The position numbers and the translations under genes are program-made. This document shows positions 22,824 to 33,961 of a stretch of 64,000 nt of DNA, piece by piece. This DNA comes from Neoscytalidium dimidiatum (lineage: Eukaryota; Ascomycota; Dothideomycetes; Botryosphaeriales; Botryosphaeriaceae): positions 3,162,001 through 3,226,000 of the forward strand of contig CM074699.1 in the NCBI GenBank assembly GCA_037367355.1. The letters run 5' to 3'. Position 1 is the first letter of the stretch. Each line of letters opens with the position of its first letter. Under the pieces are notes generated by a model. That model saw nothing but the letters and a program-made list of their open reading frames with translations. It ran no database searches and was not told where the DNA came from.

Positions 22824-24752
22824 ATGGCTTCTTCATGTTCTTTCCGCTGCTTCGCAGCAGCCCCAGCACTTCGCTATCGCTCGCAGCCTTTTTATTCCCG
22901 CCATTCTCTTCTCTCCAGTGCGCCGCTTCACTCCAAAATCATCCGTCGTAGGTTATATGCGAAGAAAGGAAGCACGACACCAAATAAGCCTGACCCGCTT
23001 CCCGCCGGACACAAGAAAAAGCCCGAGCTGAAGATCGCGTGGTATTGGAAGATCTTGATCCTCGGGCTTGAGGTCGTGCTCTGTGACTACATGTTCGATA
23101 AATTCGTGCTCGCGGGGTCGGGTGAGCGTTCAATTCGGGCGTACGTCACACTCACGCGGGTTTCACTCGACTACAAGTTGCACGCCGGACCAGACGCGAT
23201 GCTCGCGCAGGTCCCGCTGGAAGAGCTGCACCGCCGCAATGCACGGCGCGTCAGCGATATGCTGCAGCATAACGGCGGTCTGTATGTGAAAGTGGGCCAG
23301 GCTGTGGCCATGCAGGGTGCTCTGCTTCCAGAGGAGTATCAGCTGCTCTTCGCCGAGACGTTTGACCAAGTGCCACCGGGAAAATGGCGGGACGTTGAGA
23401 AGGTCGTGAAGGAAGACTTTGGAGCTTCTTTTGAGGAGGTCTTCGGCGTCGCTTTAGAGGACGAGACCACAGGCGAACTGGGTGTGGTGGACCGTCAGGC
23501 AAGAGCGAGTGCCTCCATGGCGCAGGTTCACTGGGCGCGTCTGAAAGACGGGAGAGAAGTCGCAGTCAAGGTTCAGAGGCGGAAGATTGCGAGGCAGGTC
23601 TCATGGGATTTGTGGACGCTGAAGTACGGCCATCTTTCTCCTGGACTAAACATGCATTTGCTGATAAGTGTTACAGGCAGCTGACAGACTATATGGCGTG
23701 GGCTACCGGTCTCCCCATTGGACATCTGGGAGAGCTCGTCTCCGAATCTGTCATGCAGGAGACAGATTTCGAACACGAGGCGCGCAATGCGCAGAAACTG
23801 GCCACACTTGTCGACGCAGAGCCTCAGCTCAGAGATCGAGTCTACATCCCTAAAGTCTACCCCGAACTGAGCTCCAAGCGCGTCCTGACAACCGAGTGGG
23901 TGGATGGGACCAAGCTTTGGGACAAGGAGCGGCTGGTCCGCAGCCCCGACGAAGGCGGGCTGGGCCTGAGACTGGCCGACCAAGGAGCGGCTGGTCCGCA
24001 GCCCCGACGAAGGCGGGCTGGGCCTGAGACTGGCCGACGTCATGACAACTGTCATAGACCTTTTTTCGGCGCAGATGTTCCAGTGGGGCTTCGTACACTG
24101 CGACCCTAGCCCTGGCAACATCTTCGTGCGCCGGCTGCCGTCTGGCAAGCCCCAAGTCGTTTTGATCGATCACGGCCTCTACGCGACGCTGACCGACGAT
24201 TCACGCCGCAGGTATGCCCGCTTCTGGAAGGCTTTACTGATGCGAGATGAGGCAACACTTGACAATATTGCCCGTTCATGGGGTCTCTCGAGCGGCGAGC
24301 CCATGGTTAACGTCTCCCTGATGAGCCCGTACAAACCCAGCGGCGAGCCTAGAAAGAAAGAGACGACTACTGAGATCAAGGAGCGCTGGATGAAGGAGGC
24401 TGAGAGACTGCTTGGTGAGAATGGAAGCTGGTTTCAAGAATTCATTCTGGTCGAGAGAAGCTTGGGTCTTGTTCAGGGAAACAACCGTTTCTTGGGATCA
24501 CCCGTGGACAGGACCAAGCTGATCGGCCTGTGGGCGGCCAAGTCGCTCCGTGATGAGAGGCAGGAAACATTGTGGCAGGATTTGATGTTAAAGAAGGCTC
24601 TTGTTGTGCTGGACGTTACGTTTTACATTAACATGCTGAAGCAATATCTCGGTTACGGTGGTTGGCTTGAGCGGGAGCTACAGGAGGAAGAAGAGAAACA
24701 AGCCGCGGAGATGAGAGACGTAATGAAGGAGATGCTTGGTATATATTTGTAG
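22824..24752 (+). CDS. ABC1/ADCK-family mitochondrial atypical kinase (ADCK1/Mcp2-like), frame broken by a tandem duplication
   Basis: Exon 1 22824-23623, intron 23624-23676, exon 2 from 23677. Basic, Ser-rich leader typical of mitochondrial import. Family motifs in order: YVKVGQAVAMQ (KxGQ), ASASMAQVH (Ala-rich loop), VAVKVQ (Lys), ETDFEHEARN, FVHCDPSPGN, LIDHGLYATL. The last motif has DHG in place of DFG, as in ADCK1/Mcp2 proteins. A 58-bp tandem duplication (23923-24038) shifts the frame by one between LRLADQ and the kinase part that resumes at MTTVIDLF (24042). Without the second copy the protein reads straight through. A weak 49-bp intron (23936-23984, GTCCGC...CAAG) would restore the frame with a small repeat (ERLERL) but lacks a convincing branch site. 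So either an unusual splice, a recent null mutation or an assembly error. The family acts in mitochondrial lipid and coenzyme Q homeostasis; not an obvious cluster gene. Confidence 0.88.
23923..24038 (+). repeat. Perfect 58-bp tandem duplication inside the ADCK gene
   Basis: Copy 1 is 23923-23980 and copy 2 is 23981-24038. Both start CAAGGAGCGGCTGG and end AGACTGGCCGAC, and I see no difference between them. The unit is not a multiple of three. Confidence 0.95.
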
Positions 24753-24963
24753 TAGTTGTAGCAAAAATGATCAGTCTGGAACTGTCATGTACTATTGATT
24801 CTTACATAGTGGACCGGGTCTAGCTCTTGGAATCATGCTCATCATAGTCAATGACCATCGAAAAAATCGGCTGAAATGCAATGTTTACTGCCGGTACCAT
24901 AAACCAGATGTTTAAACTCGCTCTTAGTTCTGAGTGAGAAGGTGATTCTTGTTTTATATGTTA

Positions 24964-26037
24964 TCAGGACCGATCAATGGTCATATCCTCGACGCCTCTG
25001 CTGATAATATCACCCGCAAGCTCAATCTCCATCTGAATATCCGGCTGTGCCTCCTCATAAAGCCAGTGTTTCTCTCCAGCGAGGCTGTAGTTCAATGCTG
25101 CCTGCTCATGCGGGATGATTCTCTTCTTCAGGTTGGGATTACCATTGCACGCGGCCTCGACCTGCAGCTGAATGGCGCAGCTGCGGTCCAGCAGGCCGAA
25201 TAAGAACGACGCCTCGTCAACGGTGTGGCCGACAGTCAAAAGGCCATGGTTCAGCAGGATAGCGCCCTTGGACTTGGGTCCGAGCTGGTGCGCGATGCGG
25301 CGGCCCTCTTCCTCCGCCGTCACGATGCCGCCGTACTCGTCGTCGACGGCCAGCGCGCCGTAGAAGTCGCACACGTCCTGGGTAATCATGTCCAGCGGCT
25401 TGCCGAACACGCTCCACGCGCGTCCCGCGATCGTGTGCGCGTGACAGATGGCGTGCACGTCAGGATGCGCTTTGTGAATTTCCGAGTGGATGTAGAAACC
25501 AGGCGCGTTGGCGGGACGTGTCTGGGGTCACAGCGTCTTGGTGTCAGCACGTTGTGCCGCTGCGGAAGTCTCGAATATTATGTACCTTGTTGCCGCCAAC
25601 AATCCTTCCGGTATCAACCTCCAGACATAGCATGTCGCTGGCGTTCAGTAACGAGAAATGTTTCCCGATCGGGTTCATCCAGATGCAATCTGGGTGCTCC
25701 GGATCACGCACGCTTATGTGGCCCGATATACCTTCGGTGAAGCCACATCGTGCCCAGTTCCGGAATATAGCTGCCAAGTGCACGAGAATGTGCTGTCGAT
25801 GCTCCTGATGAGTGTTAAAGCTCGGGATGCCTGTTTTTGGGGCCCACACGGAGCTGTCAGCACAACTTTGACACTACTTTACATGGGACAGCATAGCTAC
25901 CACGCACCTACTAACGGATTCGGCCCGTGACTCATGCTCTGCAATTGAGAGCCTGGTGGAAATTTCACGTCTTCAGTGTAAATTGCTTTGGCGGGTGTTT
26001 GTGGTGCCACTCTGGGCATTTCAATTGATGGAGCCAT
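24964..26037 (-). CDS. Class II aldolase/adducin family protein
   Basis: Three exons: 26037-25908, 25830-25586, 25521-24964; 310 aa. The joins give [19 protein letters not shown] and [18 protein letters not shown]. Class II aldolase-fold motifs are present: [15 protein letters not shown], the metal-binding pair in HAICHAHT and the third ligand in [14 protein letters not shown]. Most fungal members of this length are of unknown substrate; known relatives act on sugar phosphates (fuculose- or ribulose-phosphate) or serve as structural adducins. It faces away from the haloacid dehalogenase gene and shares its promoter region. No direct tie to the biosynthetic genes can be read from sequence. Confidence 0.88.
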
Positions 26038-26655
26038 TGTGTGGTGCAAGTGTAGACAACAGGCAAAAGAGAATCGCAGTGGCCCCTGGTTGGATTTCTG
26101 AAGAACACTAGACGAGCGGGTCCGAAGGTACAAGGCATGCCGGCACGGCCCTGCACTGACTACGCAGTAATGATATAATTCTCCGTTAGCCCGGCCAGCT
26201 GCACTGGTGCCCTTTCAGAACCACTTCTGATGACTCGCGCAGGCCGTCAGAGACAACGCTGTCCTTGCGTAGATTATATGATTGTGACCGAAAATGAATA
26301 CGGGCGTCTCCCAATGCTATAGCTGGGTTGTGGGCCCAACCAGCGTCGCTGCAACAAGACGAGCCGAAGTGGTGAACAAGACATTGTTAACTTTTTTTTC
26401 TTACTATAACATCTGTTCATGGCTTATTGGAGCTGTCACTGTGAGTCCTCTTTTTCATTGATTCATAGTGGGCCGTTGCAAAACTAAACGCCCCATGTGT
26501 CTTACTATGCGTCTTACTAAGAAGGCAAAAACAAGGGGGTATTGTGAATTAATTCCAGCATGCGCCTTCCATATAAGCCTCTACTGTCATGATATTCGCA
26601 TGATGAAACAGCTCACCTCCGCCTTCTCTTGCCTTGATTCGTACCAACTCGCAAA
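26038..26655. promoter_or_regulatory. Divergent region between aldolase (-) and haloacid dehalogenase (+)
   Basis: 618 bp between two start codons facing apart, so it contains both promoters. AT-rich with a T run near 26392-26400. No gene seen. Confidence 0.5.
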
Positions 26656-27408
26656 ATGCCCGCGCGACCTATCAAATCCTACTCGTGCCTCACGTTCGAC
26701 TGCTATGGCACCCTCGTCGACTGGGAAAGCGCGATCTACAAAGGCTTAGCTCCGCTGACAAGCCAACTTCCCCCATCGCACGAATTATACAACGATCAGC
26801 CCGGAACTCTCCGCAGCTTCATCAAACACGAGGACCGCGTGCAAGCCGCTCAGCCAACGGCGGGATACAGCACCGTGCTCGGCACTGCGTATGGCGACTT
26901 TGCAGCAACGCTTGGTCTCGGCGAGCCTTCGGCGGAGGAAAAGGCAAAATTTGGAGCCAGCGTGGGGGAGTGGCCTGCCTTTCCCGACACGATCGAGGCG
27001 CTGCGGCGGCTCCAGAAGCACTTTAAGCTCGTCATCCTGTCCAACGTGGACTGGGAATCGTTCCGAAAGACGCTGGCCGGGCCGCTGGCCGGAATCACGT
27101 TCGATGCGGTATACGTGGCGGAGGACATCGGCTCGTACAAGCCCGATCTGCGCAACTTTCGCTATCTCATAGAGCGGTGTGGCAAAGACTTGGGGGTGGG
27201 GCGGGACGGCATCATTCACACGGCCTACAGCCTTTTGCACGACCTCGCGCCGGCCAAGCAGGTGGGATTGGCAGGGGCCTGGATCGAGCGCGGGGAGGAG
27301 ATTCCCAGCGCCATGGCGGGCGACTTGGAGGACCTCGAAGGGCAGGTGGATATCTCTTGGCGGTTCAAAAACATGCGCGAGATGGCGGACTTCGTAGATT
27401 CCCAGTGA
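26656..27408 (+). CDS. Haloacid dehalogenase-like hydrolase (HAD, type II)
   Basis: Single exon, 250 aa. HAD motifs in order: motif I FDCYGTLVDWE (nucleophile Asp in the first turn), motif II VILSNVD (Ser), motif III Lys in DIGSYKPDLRNF and a C-terminal HTAYSLLHDLAPAKQVGL segment in the place of motif IV. The length and the WPAFPDTIEALRRL stretch fit the L-2-haloacid dehalogenase group. Fungal members remove halogen from short acids or are phosphatases of unknown substrate; the sequence does not decide. Divergent from the aldolase-family gene. Confidence 0.9.
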   Translation: MPARPIKSYSCLTFDCYGTLVDWESAIYKGLAPLTSQLPPSHELYNDQPGTLRSFIKHEDRVQAAQPTAGYSTVLGTAYGDFAATLGLGEPSAEEKAKFGASVGEWPAFPDTIEALRRLQKHFKLVILSNVDWESFRKTLAGPLAGITFDAVYVAEDIGSYKPDLRNFRYLIERCGKDLGVGRDGIIHTAYSLLHDLAPAKQVGLAGAWIERGEEIPSAMAGDLEDLEGQVDISWRFKNMREMADFVDSQ

Positions 27409-28199
27409 CCGGCCGCCCTAGATTTTGCCGTTGGCGATTAGGGTGGGTCCCTCATTCTAAAAACTCCTGTCTTCTTATTAAACGGCCTTACTCTGCTTGG
27501 AGCCTCCGACGATTGGGCCGAGATCTGCGTGCGGGGATGCCCTAGTCTTGTCTCATGTAAGAGCCGATGCCGACCGAATCTGGGTCGACAAGACGGGATG
27601 GTCGGGGTCACCGCATGTTGAATGGTGCCTGCATCATGGCCGGCTCCAGTACGAAAAAAAAAAAAAAGGCATGATGGTGGCACGTGCCCGTGTTTCAGAA
27701 GTAAGGAACATGCCAGGTATTGCGGATGGGAACCGATCAACCTTGGCGCATACCACTATAACGCTACCCAACGTTCAATCGGAGACCCAAACGAGCTCGG
27801 GAACAGGCACAGCAGCCGCCCGGAGAAGTGATACAAAAAGAACATACAGAACCATCGCGACATGCCCACCACGCACCAAAATTACTGGTTTGACCCAAGC
27901 GCGCTCCGGAAGCTGGCGGAATGGGGAGCGAAGCTGGAGTCCTTATACGGCCGAGCGCTGTTCATCGCAAGACGAGGCTGTGGCCCCGTGGCAGGGCTCA
28001 GGGCGTACACAGTGCGGCTGTTGGTACTCGAAAGTAGCAGTTCCAGAACCGCGGGAATCGCCCCGGCCCGTGTTCCCGAGTAATGTCACCTCCCCAGGCC
28101 CTGATGGGCCTGCCTGCCTCGAGGCTCTCATAAGATCCAAGAGCCGCATATATGTGCATTAGAAGTACAGTGCTGACTGAACGCCCAACGACTTCCACC
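27409..28199. other. Intergenic upstream of the bZIP gene
   Basis: About 0.8 kb with a run of about 16 A at 27653-27668. Short ORFs on both strands have no recognisable content. It should hold the promoter of the regulator gene. Confidence 0.5.
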
Positions 28200-29954
28200 A
28201 TGCCAAGGTCAGCGCCTGCATCTACTTCTGTACCAACCTACTCTCTGCCGAACACCAACGGCCTGATAATGCCGCCAGAGGATGATTGGACCAGGGTCAA
28301 AGATCGCAAGGAGAAGAAGAGGATACAGAATCGGGTGGCGCAAAGGACATATCGTAAGCCTGTCCCATGCACGACAGATTGATCAGCCTCTGACTGTCGT
28401 TAAGGCCAACGCATCAAAGCTCGCCTTGGGGAGCTGCAGGCAAGAGTCGACTACCACGAAGAACGATCAGCATCTCTGCAAAGGACCGACAGCGCCGACG
28501 GCAAGAACGCGAGCGTAGAAACCGGTGGCGCGTCTCCAAGAAGCATTCAGGTGCTGCCAACCACAAGGTCTACCACTTCGCCGTCTCCAAACCCTCCCGA
28601 CAACACCGTTCCCCAAGCCCAACAGAATTTCAACGCACCGCCGATTGAAGCAAACGACCACGACGGGCTTTTCTTGCCTCCCGCGCAACTTTTCAACAAC
28701 ACCCTCTTCCAGCAGACGTCGCCTCCGCCCTCCCACGGCCGACCTCCGCGGGCCCTGTCCGACATGGCCGACCAAGACTCGAGCATGTCGCCGGAATTCA
28801 TGCAAGAATGTCTGCGGTTCCAGATGCAATTGATCAACAAACTCACCCCACCCGAAGAATCCAACTTCAGCGACTTCTTCAACGACAAGGACGATTTGTC
28901 ACGTAGGCCGACCATCTTCAACAAGGCATGGCCCCAGAGAGAAGCTCCTCCCAGACTGACGGCGCAGGCAGTATCGACCCTCGGCTCGCACGACGTGTGG
29001 AAGCCGGCGGAGGACATGGCGGCCGGCCCGGTCCACGACGCGCCCGTTCCCATGGACATGTCGACGTCGACGGCGCCGACATCGCAGCCGGCAGGCATGG
29101 CAACGGCGGCGCCCGCATCCTCGACGGCGGCGGCGGCGCCGTCGGACGCGGAGGCGGCGGGCCTGTGCCGGCCGCCGTCCAAGGACGCGGCGCTGGACGA
29201 GCGCATCGAGTACGTGCTGGAGTGCGCGGAGGCGGCCGGGTTCGACGGGTTCGACGCGCTGGCGGCGGCGTACTACACGGGCTCGTTCGACGAGTCGTCG
29301 CTGCTGGCGGCGGAGCAGCGGCTCAGCCGCAACCGGCGGCTGCCCAAGGTGCTGGCCGAGGTGTTCCAGGCGGCGGGCGCGTGGAGCGCGTGGGAGCGCC
29401 GCGGCTTCTACGAGGAGATCCTGCAGAGCGCCGAGAGCATGTTGGTGGCCGAGTGCGGCGGGTTCGCTAGGGTGCTCGATTCGCTGCAGCAGCAGCAGGG
29501 TGGCGGCGGTTTCCCGCAGGACCAGGCTGCCATCAAGCGCCTGTTCCAGAACGAAGTGAGTGAGATCCTTAATTCTTTTTTTTTTCCTTTTTTTTTCTTT
29601 TACCTTTCTTTTTTGGTTGCCTTCGCCGGAGTTGGTCCTTATCCTTTCCCCCCCGCCCCCCCCTCCCCCACGTGGCCTGTTTCTTTTGATGTGAGCTTAT
29701 CGTGTGAATTTGAGCTCGGCCATTTCCGGACGGTCTTTCAGATGTGAACGCTAATAGGAGACTCGCTCTAGATGCCCAATCTTGGAGCGTTGATGACGGC
29801 AATGGCGGCAGAGAACACGGCGGTACGACAGCGCGATCGGCCCAATGCGGTGATGGCCATCATCCTCGTATTGTGCTGCACGGGACGCATCTCTAATTCG
29901 CAACTCAGCATGGTGCTATCAGGCTGCCTGGAGGGGCTGAATTGCGGGAAATGA
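28200..29954 (+). CDS. bZIP-type transcription factor with long C-terminal domain (candidate cluster regulator)
   Basis: Three exons: 28200-28353, 28405-29555, 29772-29954; 495 aa. Intron 1 interrupts the basic region; the join gives EKKRIQNRVAQRTYRQRIKA, so the DNA-binding signature NxxAQRxxR is complete near residues 44-52. Heptad leucines after it are few, so the zipper is short or absent. A low-complexity Pro/Ser/Ala/Asp linker follows. The C-terminal domain begins LDERIEYVLECAEAAGF near residue 315 and continues after a 216-bp intron rich in T and C runs to a hydrophobic helix (NAVMAIILVLCCTGR). This domain is shared with the bZIP-less gene at 5.9-6.6 kb, including the position of the last intron. 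The start at 28200 is preferred over the upstream ATG at 28152 because it has A at -3 and gives a leader like other fungal bZIP proteins. Likely nuclear, regulating this locus; that is inference from context. Confidence 0.88.
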
Positions 29955-30213
29955 TTCTTTCGATCTTGTTTCCTTCTTATTTTTTTTTTTTTTTTCGTTT
30001 GTTTGTTAATCAATTTGTGGGGAACACATTCATGCATGCGGGCGAAGGCGCTGGTATTCACGGCAATGTTCGGGTTCAATCATGTTTACGCGGTTGGTAA
30101 AGCGGAAAGACTGGAGGCGGTGTCGATTTTCAAGGTTGAGAGCGATATTCTGAGAGCCATTGATGCCCGCGCGGGGTTTAGATATGGCCCGCCATTTTTC
30201 CTGTTGGATCCAT

Positions 30214-30570
30214 CTACTCTGCTACCTCGTCTTTGCTGTCGCCTTTCCACCAGCGCCAGATGGCCTTGCACCAGAACCAGGTTTCGATGGTGCCGAAGAC
30301 GGAAAGAAGGGCGATGATGAACATCTTCATGTTCTTGCTCACGCCGAGGGCCTCGAAGCTGAATGGCGGATAATCTGGGTTGGCAGATGGCTTGCTATCG
30401 GATTTCGGGTCGGGGCGCTGGCCCGAGCGCAGAGGAGGCCATGTTGAGAAAGCGGCGGAGGCGGTGGGACGGAATTGCGCGACTGCTGACCGGCGGGCGG
30501 GAGATGCCACGAGGCCGGGGCCGGGGCGGAGGCGGGCGAGGCTGCGGACAGCGGAGGTTGCGGGGCGCAT
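30214..30570 (-). CDS. Small mitochondrial membrane protein, unknown function
   Basis: 118 aa, single exon. The N-terminus (MRPATSAVRSLARLRPG) is Arg-rich without acids and looks like a mitochondrial import signal. Near the C-terminus is one membrane helix, MFIIALLSVFGTIETWFW, followed by KAIWRWW. The longer ORF start at 30681 would add a leader without such character, so ATG 30570 is preferred. The size and plan resemble small inner-membrane proteins of fungal mitochondria. I do not recognise a named family. Likely core genome rather than cluster. Confidence 0.7.
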   Translation of the reverse strand: MRPATSAVRSLARLRPGPGLVASPARRSAVAQFRPTASAAFSTWPPLRSGQRPDPKSDSKPSANPDYPPFSFEALGVSKNMKMFIIALLSVFGTIETWFWCKAIWRWWKGDSKDEVAE

Positions 30571-30770
30571 GGCGGCAGCGTCTGAGGTGGGAAGGTGAAG
30601 GCGAGTACGAAAGCGAGTCAGGATTGCGACGAGAGGGCCTTTTTGTGCGAGTAAGAGTAAGCGCTCAACGACAGACAGCAAGCCGCATCAGCAATAAGTA
30701 TGGGTGCAAGTGGCCGTGCGCGCGAAAAAAAAAAAATAAAGGCGATGGTCGTATTGGGCCTGCGTAGTCT

Positions 30771-30795
30771 GGGCTGGGCTGGGCTGGGCTGGGCT
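30771..30795. repeat. (GGGCT)5 microsatellite
   Basis: Five tandem GGGCT units upstream of the small mitochondrial protein gene (on its 5' side). Confidence 0.9.
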
Positions 30796-31115
30796 AATTG
30801 GCCAACGGCTCTTCTGACTGAAGCTACAATGCGCATGTAGTAGTCATTCACCGCCGTCCCCCAAGTGCGCGCGGGCTGACTGTCCACGTCAGTGCTTGAA
30901 TACGGCGCGAGGATACGGGAGAACCGGAGCCAACAGCACAGCGTGTTGGCAGCGACTGTAGCCAAGGGAGCCTCCAGCTCGGCTCTTACAGTGGCAGAAT
31001 TCACGATACCCCCCTTGGATATTAGCCAGGCGAATGGTAGGTTGTAGAAGACATTGTCCCTTCAAACCGCCAAAAAAAAAGAGAGAATAGAAAAAAGAAA
31101 AAATTGTGTGGGTGG

Positions 31116-31233
31116 TTGAAGCAGCCGTCCGGACGTAAATGCCGTGTAATGTTCAATAGGCAGCTGAAGCAGTCGTCCGGATGTAGATGTTGAGTAAAGG
31201 CCGGTAGCTTCTACGCCCGGACGACCGCTTTAA
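31116..31233. repeat. MITE-like element, copy B (118 bp), inverted relative to copy A
   Basis: Contains three copies of the motif TGAAGCAGTCGTCCGGACG (from 31117 +, from 31165 +, and one reversed ending near 31233). Its reverse complement aligns with copy A over the whole length, including the spacers (for example ACATCCGGACGACTGCTT against GCATCCAGACGACTGCTT). In this copy the right end has drifted (CGCTTTAA in place of TGCTTCAA). Its cores CGTCCGGACG and CGTCCGGATG are exact or near palindromes. Confidence 0.75.
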
Positions 31234-32134
31234 CTGACGATGCAAACGGCATTGCAGTCTGAAGGGCTTGTTTCTTTGTGTGAGGTATCATCAGAACCCC
31301 CAACTACTGCTTGTACTGGCGGTGCTAGGGTGCGGTATGTGGCATACGGCCAGACCCGTTTCAACCCCGTTGCTGTCCGTTACTCTCGGTCACTCTCGGG
31401 TACTCTCGCAATCTGACGACGCTGTAGCCGACGAGCTGCTCGCGGCCACGAGCGCCCGAGCGCCCGAGCCAAAACGGATAGGGTGACAGGCCCCCCGCGC
31501 CGAGTTGGCGGCGCGATTAACGCAGCACCCTGAATCGGGCGCGGCAGCGGTTGAGATCCGGCCGAGGCAGAGGCGGCGGCCGCTACTGCGGGCAAGCCAT
31601 CGTACCGGCAAGCCTCACTGACAAGCTTTTTGATCAGCGAGTGCGCCGGCCTGTTGGTGGCGCTGCTGCACGCCTTGCTGCGGGGCCCCGTGCCCCGACG
31701 ACGCCTCGCTCGCCCATCCGGCCGTGTGGCTGCCGCATGGTGCACACCGCGCCCAGCATCGCGGCCCGTGAACGCCAGTCGACGGCCTGCTTGCTGACCC
31801 CTGGACTGCGAGGTGCCGGTGGCGTGAGTGCTCAACAGCCGCCGCCACCATAGATGCCGCAACTATGGCGGGAGGGGCGCCGCGCCGGCCTTGTTCGCGT
31901 TGGTGGCGCGGCTGCTCGCAGCTCAGTGGCTCGGCGGCCAGCGCCTGCTGAGTCATAACGACCTGCGACCTTGATGTCCGCCTCCGAGTCACGGGCGCCG
32001 CAGCTAAGACCTGTCCAACATGGGTAAACTATGCGCGACGTCGCCCGCATGTCATGGAAAGATTGCTCCCTCCGCCAGCCGGGCCGCTGCTTGCTGGACC
32101 CAACGCCGTTCCCAGGTCTGGGCTGAAACACCGG

Positions 32135-32140
<6 letters not shown>

Positions 32141-32167
<27 letters not shown>
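32141..32167. repeat. (TC)n microsatellite
   Basis: Thirteen uninterrupted TC units, extended on both sides by imperfect pyrimidine tract. Confidence 0.95.
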
Positions 32168-32172
<5 letters not shown>

Positions 32173-32802
32173 GGGCATTCCGCGCCCGCCCTGTGGCCCA
32201 GCGCGACGCCATCATGACTCCGAAAATCATTCTCGACTTGCTCCCCCAGCATGTAGCTATCACAGTCGTACCGTATCCACGCGTACTGCCCAGCTCACGA
32301 GCCCCGAGCTCCAGGTGCCGCATATCCGAAGCGCCCTCGACCGGTCAGCTCGTCGCTTCGCCAAACAACTTCACTCCCTTCACACCCTGCGTCATCGAGT
32401 CCGCGCGGTGCATTCTCAACTCGTGCCTGTTGATGCAAATGCAACATTGAAGCGCTCGCACTCCCCGGGCGTCGCATGCCCCACGGATGCTGGACAGGTC
32501 CGGCGGTGAGTAACATCATAGCTAAGGAGACTCTCGTGATCAAATGGTGCCGGCAAGGTATCCTGTTCCATTTTAAACATTATATCTTTCAAGGAAAATA
32601 ACTCCTATTGAAAACGCCAGGGATAAGTTCGCGAGGCCTCGCTTACTATGCCGCCGTAGTTCAAGCCGTTATATGGTCCCGGCCGTGGCCCTGCTCCGGC
32701 GGCTTACGAGACGTGCACGAGAGTCTTCCCTTTTTGTATTTTTTTTTTTATTTATAGTTGTCGTCGCCACCCACTTATGCCGTCGATCGCCGTATCCAAT
32801 CC

Positions 32803-33921
32803 ATTATGTCTTGTACAGATTTCACTGTAGCGGTCAGGCTTGTCGAGAACAGCACGGCCCCGCCCGACTCGGCGGAGAAGAAGCATCACCTCAAGAATGG
32901 CAAGACCGGCTTCGTCAACCCGTGGCCCAGCTGGCAGCCAATGAACCCAGAAGCGGTCAAGGCCCATTTGAAAAAGTCAGTGCGCTCATCTGTCCGGGAG
33001 GCAATTCGAGGCTAATACCCGGCGTGCCTGCTCTAGCCGGAAATGGCTCAGCTCGTGGACACAGTGAGTTGCTCTGCAGAAACAGCGCCGGCGCATTCTC
33101 CAGCTGACATGCTGTCCTTCAAGCCCGTCTGTTGCAGAGGCAAACGTGAGTCTAGACACCACCGCGCCCTCGCATACTTGCTCAGAGCATGTCAGATACA
33201 AGTCCTGAAACCTACATTTTCAACAGCCCGCTACGGAACCGATGGCACATCCCTCCGGGCCACCTGGTTAGGCCATGCCTGCTATCTCGTGGAGCTTCCG
33301 TGCGGCCTGCGCGTCCTGTTCGATCCCGTCCTGACGGACCGCTGCTCGCCCGTCAGCTGGTTCGGTCCCAAACGCTTCACCAAACTGCCGTGCGAAGTCC
33401 ACGAGATTCCCATCATCGACATCGTCGTCATCTCGCACAACCACTATGACCATGTACGTCACAACACCCCCCCCCCTTCCATACTACCCCTTCCCCAGGA
33501 TCAGACCAGACGCGCTTTCTCCGAATCGCTGGCTTCGTCAGGCGTGCTGACGAGCTGCGCGAAAACCTCCGCGCCACAGCTGAGCCATCCCACCGTCACG
33601 GAAATCCACAAGCGCCATCCGCAAGCGCACTTCTTCGTCCCTCTCGGTGACGCCGACTGGTTCCGCTCGAGCGGCATCCCCAACGTCACCGAGCTGGACT
33701 GGTGGGAGGAGGTCGACATCACGCTGGAGCCGCAGGCCGTCGGGCACGGCAAGAGGGCCATGACGGCGCGCGTCAGCTGCCTCCCCGCGCAGCACACCAC
33801 CGGCCGCGGGCCGCTCGGCACCGACAAGAGCCTCTGGGCGTCCTGGGCCGTGACGGACCTGTCGTCGACCCCAACGTGGCCGGACAGCGGCCACGAAGAG
33901 GAAGGCAGAGAGGAGGGCGAG

Positions 33922-33961
<40 letters not shown>

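Larger units (their letters stand above)
30571..32802. other. Gene-poor stretch with repeats
   Basis: About 2.2 kb. It holds a pentamer repeat (30771-30795), the second copy of the inverted-repeat element (31116-31233), A-rich tracts near 31070-31105 and a (TC)n run (32141-32167). The part from 31.3 to 32.5 kb is GC-rich and has several overlapping ORFs in different frames (for example 31380-31862 -, 31832-32323 -) with no recognisable domain; I think these are chance frames in GC-rich DNA. Confidence 0.5.

Noticed and set aside
28928..29470. 180-aa Gly/Arg-rich ORF inside the bZIP gene
   Set aside because: Frame shadow of the bZIP C-terminal domain, which has a paralogue in the window.
29556..29771. 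The T- and C-rich tract as a separate repeat or terminator
   Set aside because: It lies inside the last intron of the bZIP gene and is better explained as part of a long pyrimidine-rich intron.
31380..32323. Overlapping ORFs of 130-160 aa in the GC-rich gap
   Set aside because: Several frames are open at once, none has a domain, a convincing start or splice structure.
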